Of a DNA stretch of 6,233 nt, positions 6,025 to 6,233 are shown one piece after another. Within the stretch, counting starts at the first letter, position 1, and every line of letters starts with the position of its first letter. Source of the stretch: Actinomycetes bacterium (GTDB lineage: Bacteria; Actinomycetota; Acidimicrobiia; Acidimicrobiales; RAAP-2). Below the pieces are notes generated by a model. That model saw only the letters and a list, made by a program, of their open reading frames with translations, did no database searches and was not told where the DNA came from. The position numbers were made by a program, and so were the translations under genes. The DNA is taken from contig JAJYXS010000091.1 of assembly GCA_021801615.1 (NCBI GenBank), positions 1-6,233 of the forward strand. The letters run 5' to 3'.

Positions 6025-6046
6025 CTGGGCGCTGAACGAGGTCTGA
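5807..6046 (+). CDS. Small acidic protein of unknown function (or C-terminal part of the frameshifted gene)
   Basis: From ATG 5807 this gives 79 residues, beginning MVRVSLELTASGFYDTDTAT and containing MDWIHIDVDTEAGRRRIADW and VSDDDLDQFATGLELEGHL. It is acidic, probably alpha/beta, with strong G/C at third positions; I do not recognise the family. The ATG has AGGAGG upstream at good spacing, which argues for a real start. Against this, coding character in this frame already begins around 5758 (reading SKAVRGVERESEEEW), which suggests the protein originally continued from the gene at 5458 through a frameshift. It ends at TGA 6044-6046, after which the same frame stays open and coding-like. Confidence 0.6.
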   Translation: MVRVSLELTASGFYDTDTATFLDVMDWIHIDVDTEAGRRRIADWLAGVSDDDLDQFATGLELEGHLKSSNSPDWALNEV

Positions 6047-6064
6047 GCGAACTACTGGCACCTC

Positions 6065-6233
6065 GTGAACTGCGCGTACGCGGCGGGGGCCGAGTCGATG
6101 ATCGGGACCCTCGACGAGCTGAAGGAGACCATCTCGTCGGGTCGGGCGACGACCCAGAAGGCCCAGATGATCGTCGCAACCGTCTGCTATGCGGCCGCGA
6201 TGTGGCTGGAGGACCTCCCCTTGAAGGCGAACG
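6065..6233 (+). CDS. 5' part of an unknown gene running off the right edge
   Basis: The frame is open from GTG 6065 to the window end: MNCAYAAGAESMIGTLDELK, then TISSGRATTQKAQMIVATV and CYAAAMWLEDLPLKAN. It looks like an alpha-helical soluble protein; I do not recognise the family. No good ribosome site precedes GTG 6065, and ATG 6098 is an alternative start. The frame is also open and coding-like (ANYWHL) back to the TGA at 6044 of the preceding ORF, so this may be the continuation of that gene beyond a nonsense codon instead of a new gene. Confidence 0.5.
   Translation, partial: MNCAYAAGAESMIGTLDELKETISSGRATTQKAQMIVATVCYAAAMWLEDLPLKAN

Overview
This is high-GC DNA with strong G/C preference at third codon positions and some GTG starts. 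It most likely comes from an actinobacterium. The lineage is inferred from composition and gene families; no rRNA or marker gene is present. The gene types (a membrane-anchored multi-domain peptidoglycan hydrolase, a small PD-(D/E)XK nuclease and short unknown ORFs) suggest an accessory region such as an integrative-conjugative element or plasmid. That is also inference, because no conjugation ATPase, relaxase or integrase lies in the window.

Layout. Positions 1-111 (+) hold what may be the 3' end of a convergent gene. Positions 145-4856 (-) hold one large gene for a cell-wall hydrolase: an N-terminal tail, one membrane segment, a transglycosylase-like domain, a second lysozyme-like domain and a C-terminal NlpC/P60 (C40) peptidase. 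An insertion sequence at 398-2516 splits this gene inside the NlpC/P60 domain. The IS is bounded by a perfect 10-bp target duplication (388-397 and 2517-2526) and imperfect inverted repeats of about 20 bp starting CAGGG. Removing the IS and one target copy (2129 bp) restores the frame exactly, through the Cys and His motifs, to a stop at 145. The original gene therefore had 860 codons when counted from the ATG at 4856.

The IS carries one gene, a 609-residue transposase on the + strand. Its C-terminal two thirds is an ISAs1/H-repeat type DDE transposase. Its N-terminal 195 residues match DUF4338, the domain of the Druantia anti-phage protein DruA. This fusion makes the IS about 2.1 kb, longer than usual for ISAs1.

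A 36/37-bp tandem repeat near the 5' end of the hydrolase gene (4692-4788) encodes the peptide PANQD three times, but the third copy is in a different frame from the first two. This points to a one-base indel and leaves the true start uncertain.

From 4868 to the right edge a + strand cluster diverges from the hydrolase gene: a PD-(D/E)XK nuclease-like protein, then a short unknown gene behind a strong Shine-Dalgarno sequence, then further unknown coding DNA. The reading frame changes around 5755-5782, and an in-frame TGA at 6044 is followed at once by coding-like sequence in the same frame. These are either tightly packed small genes or one decayed longer gene.
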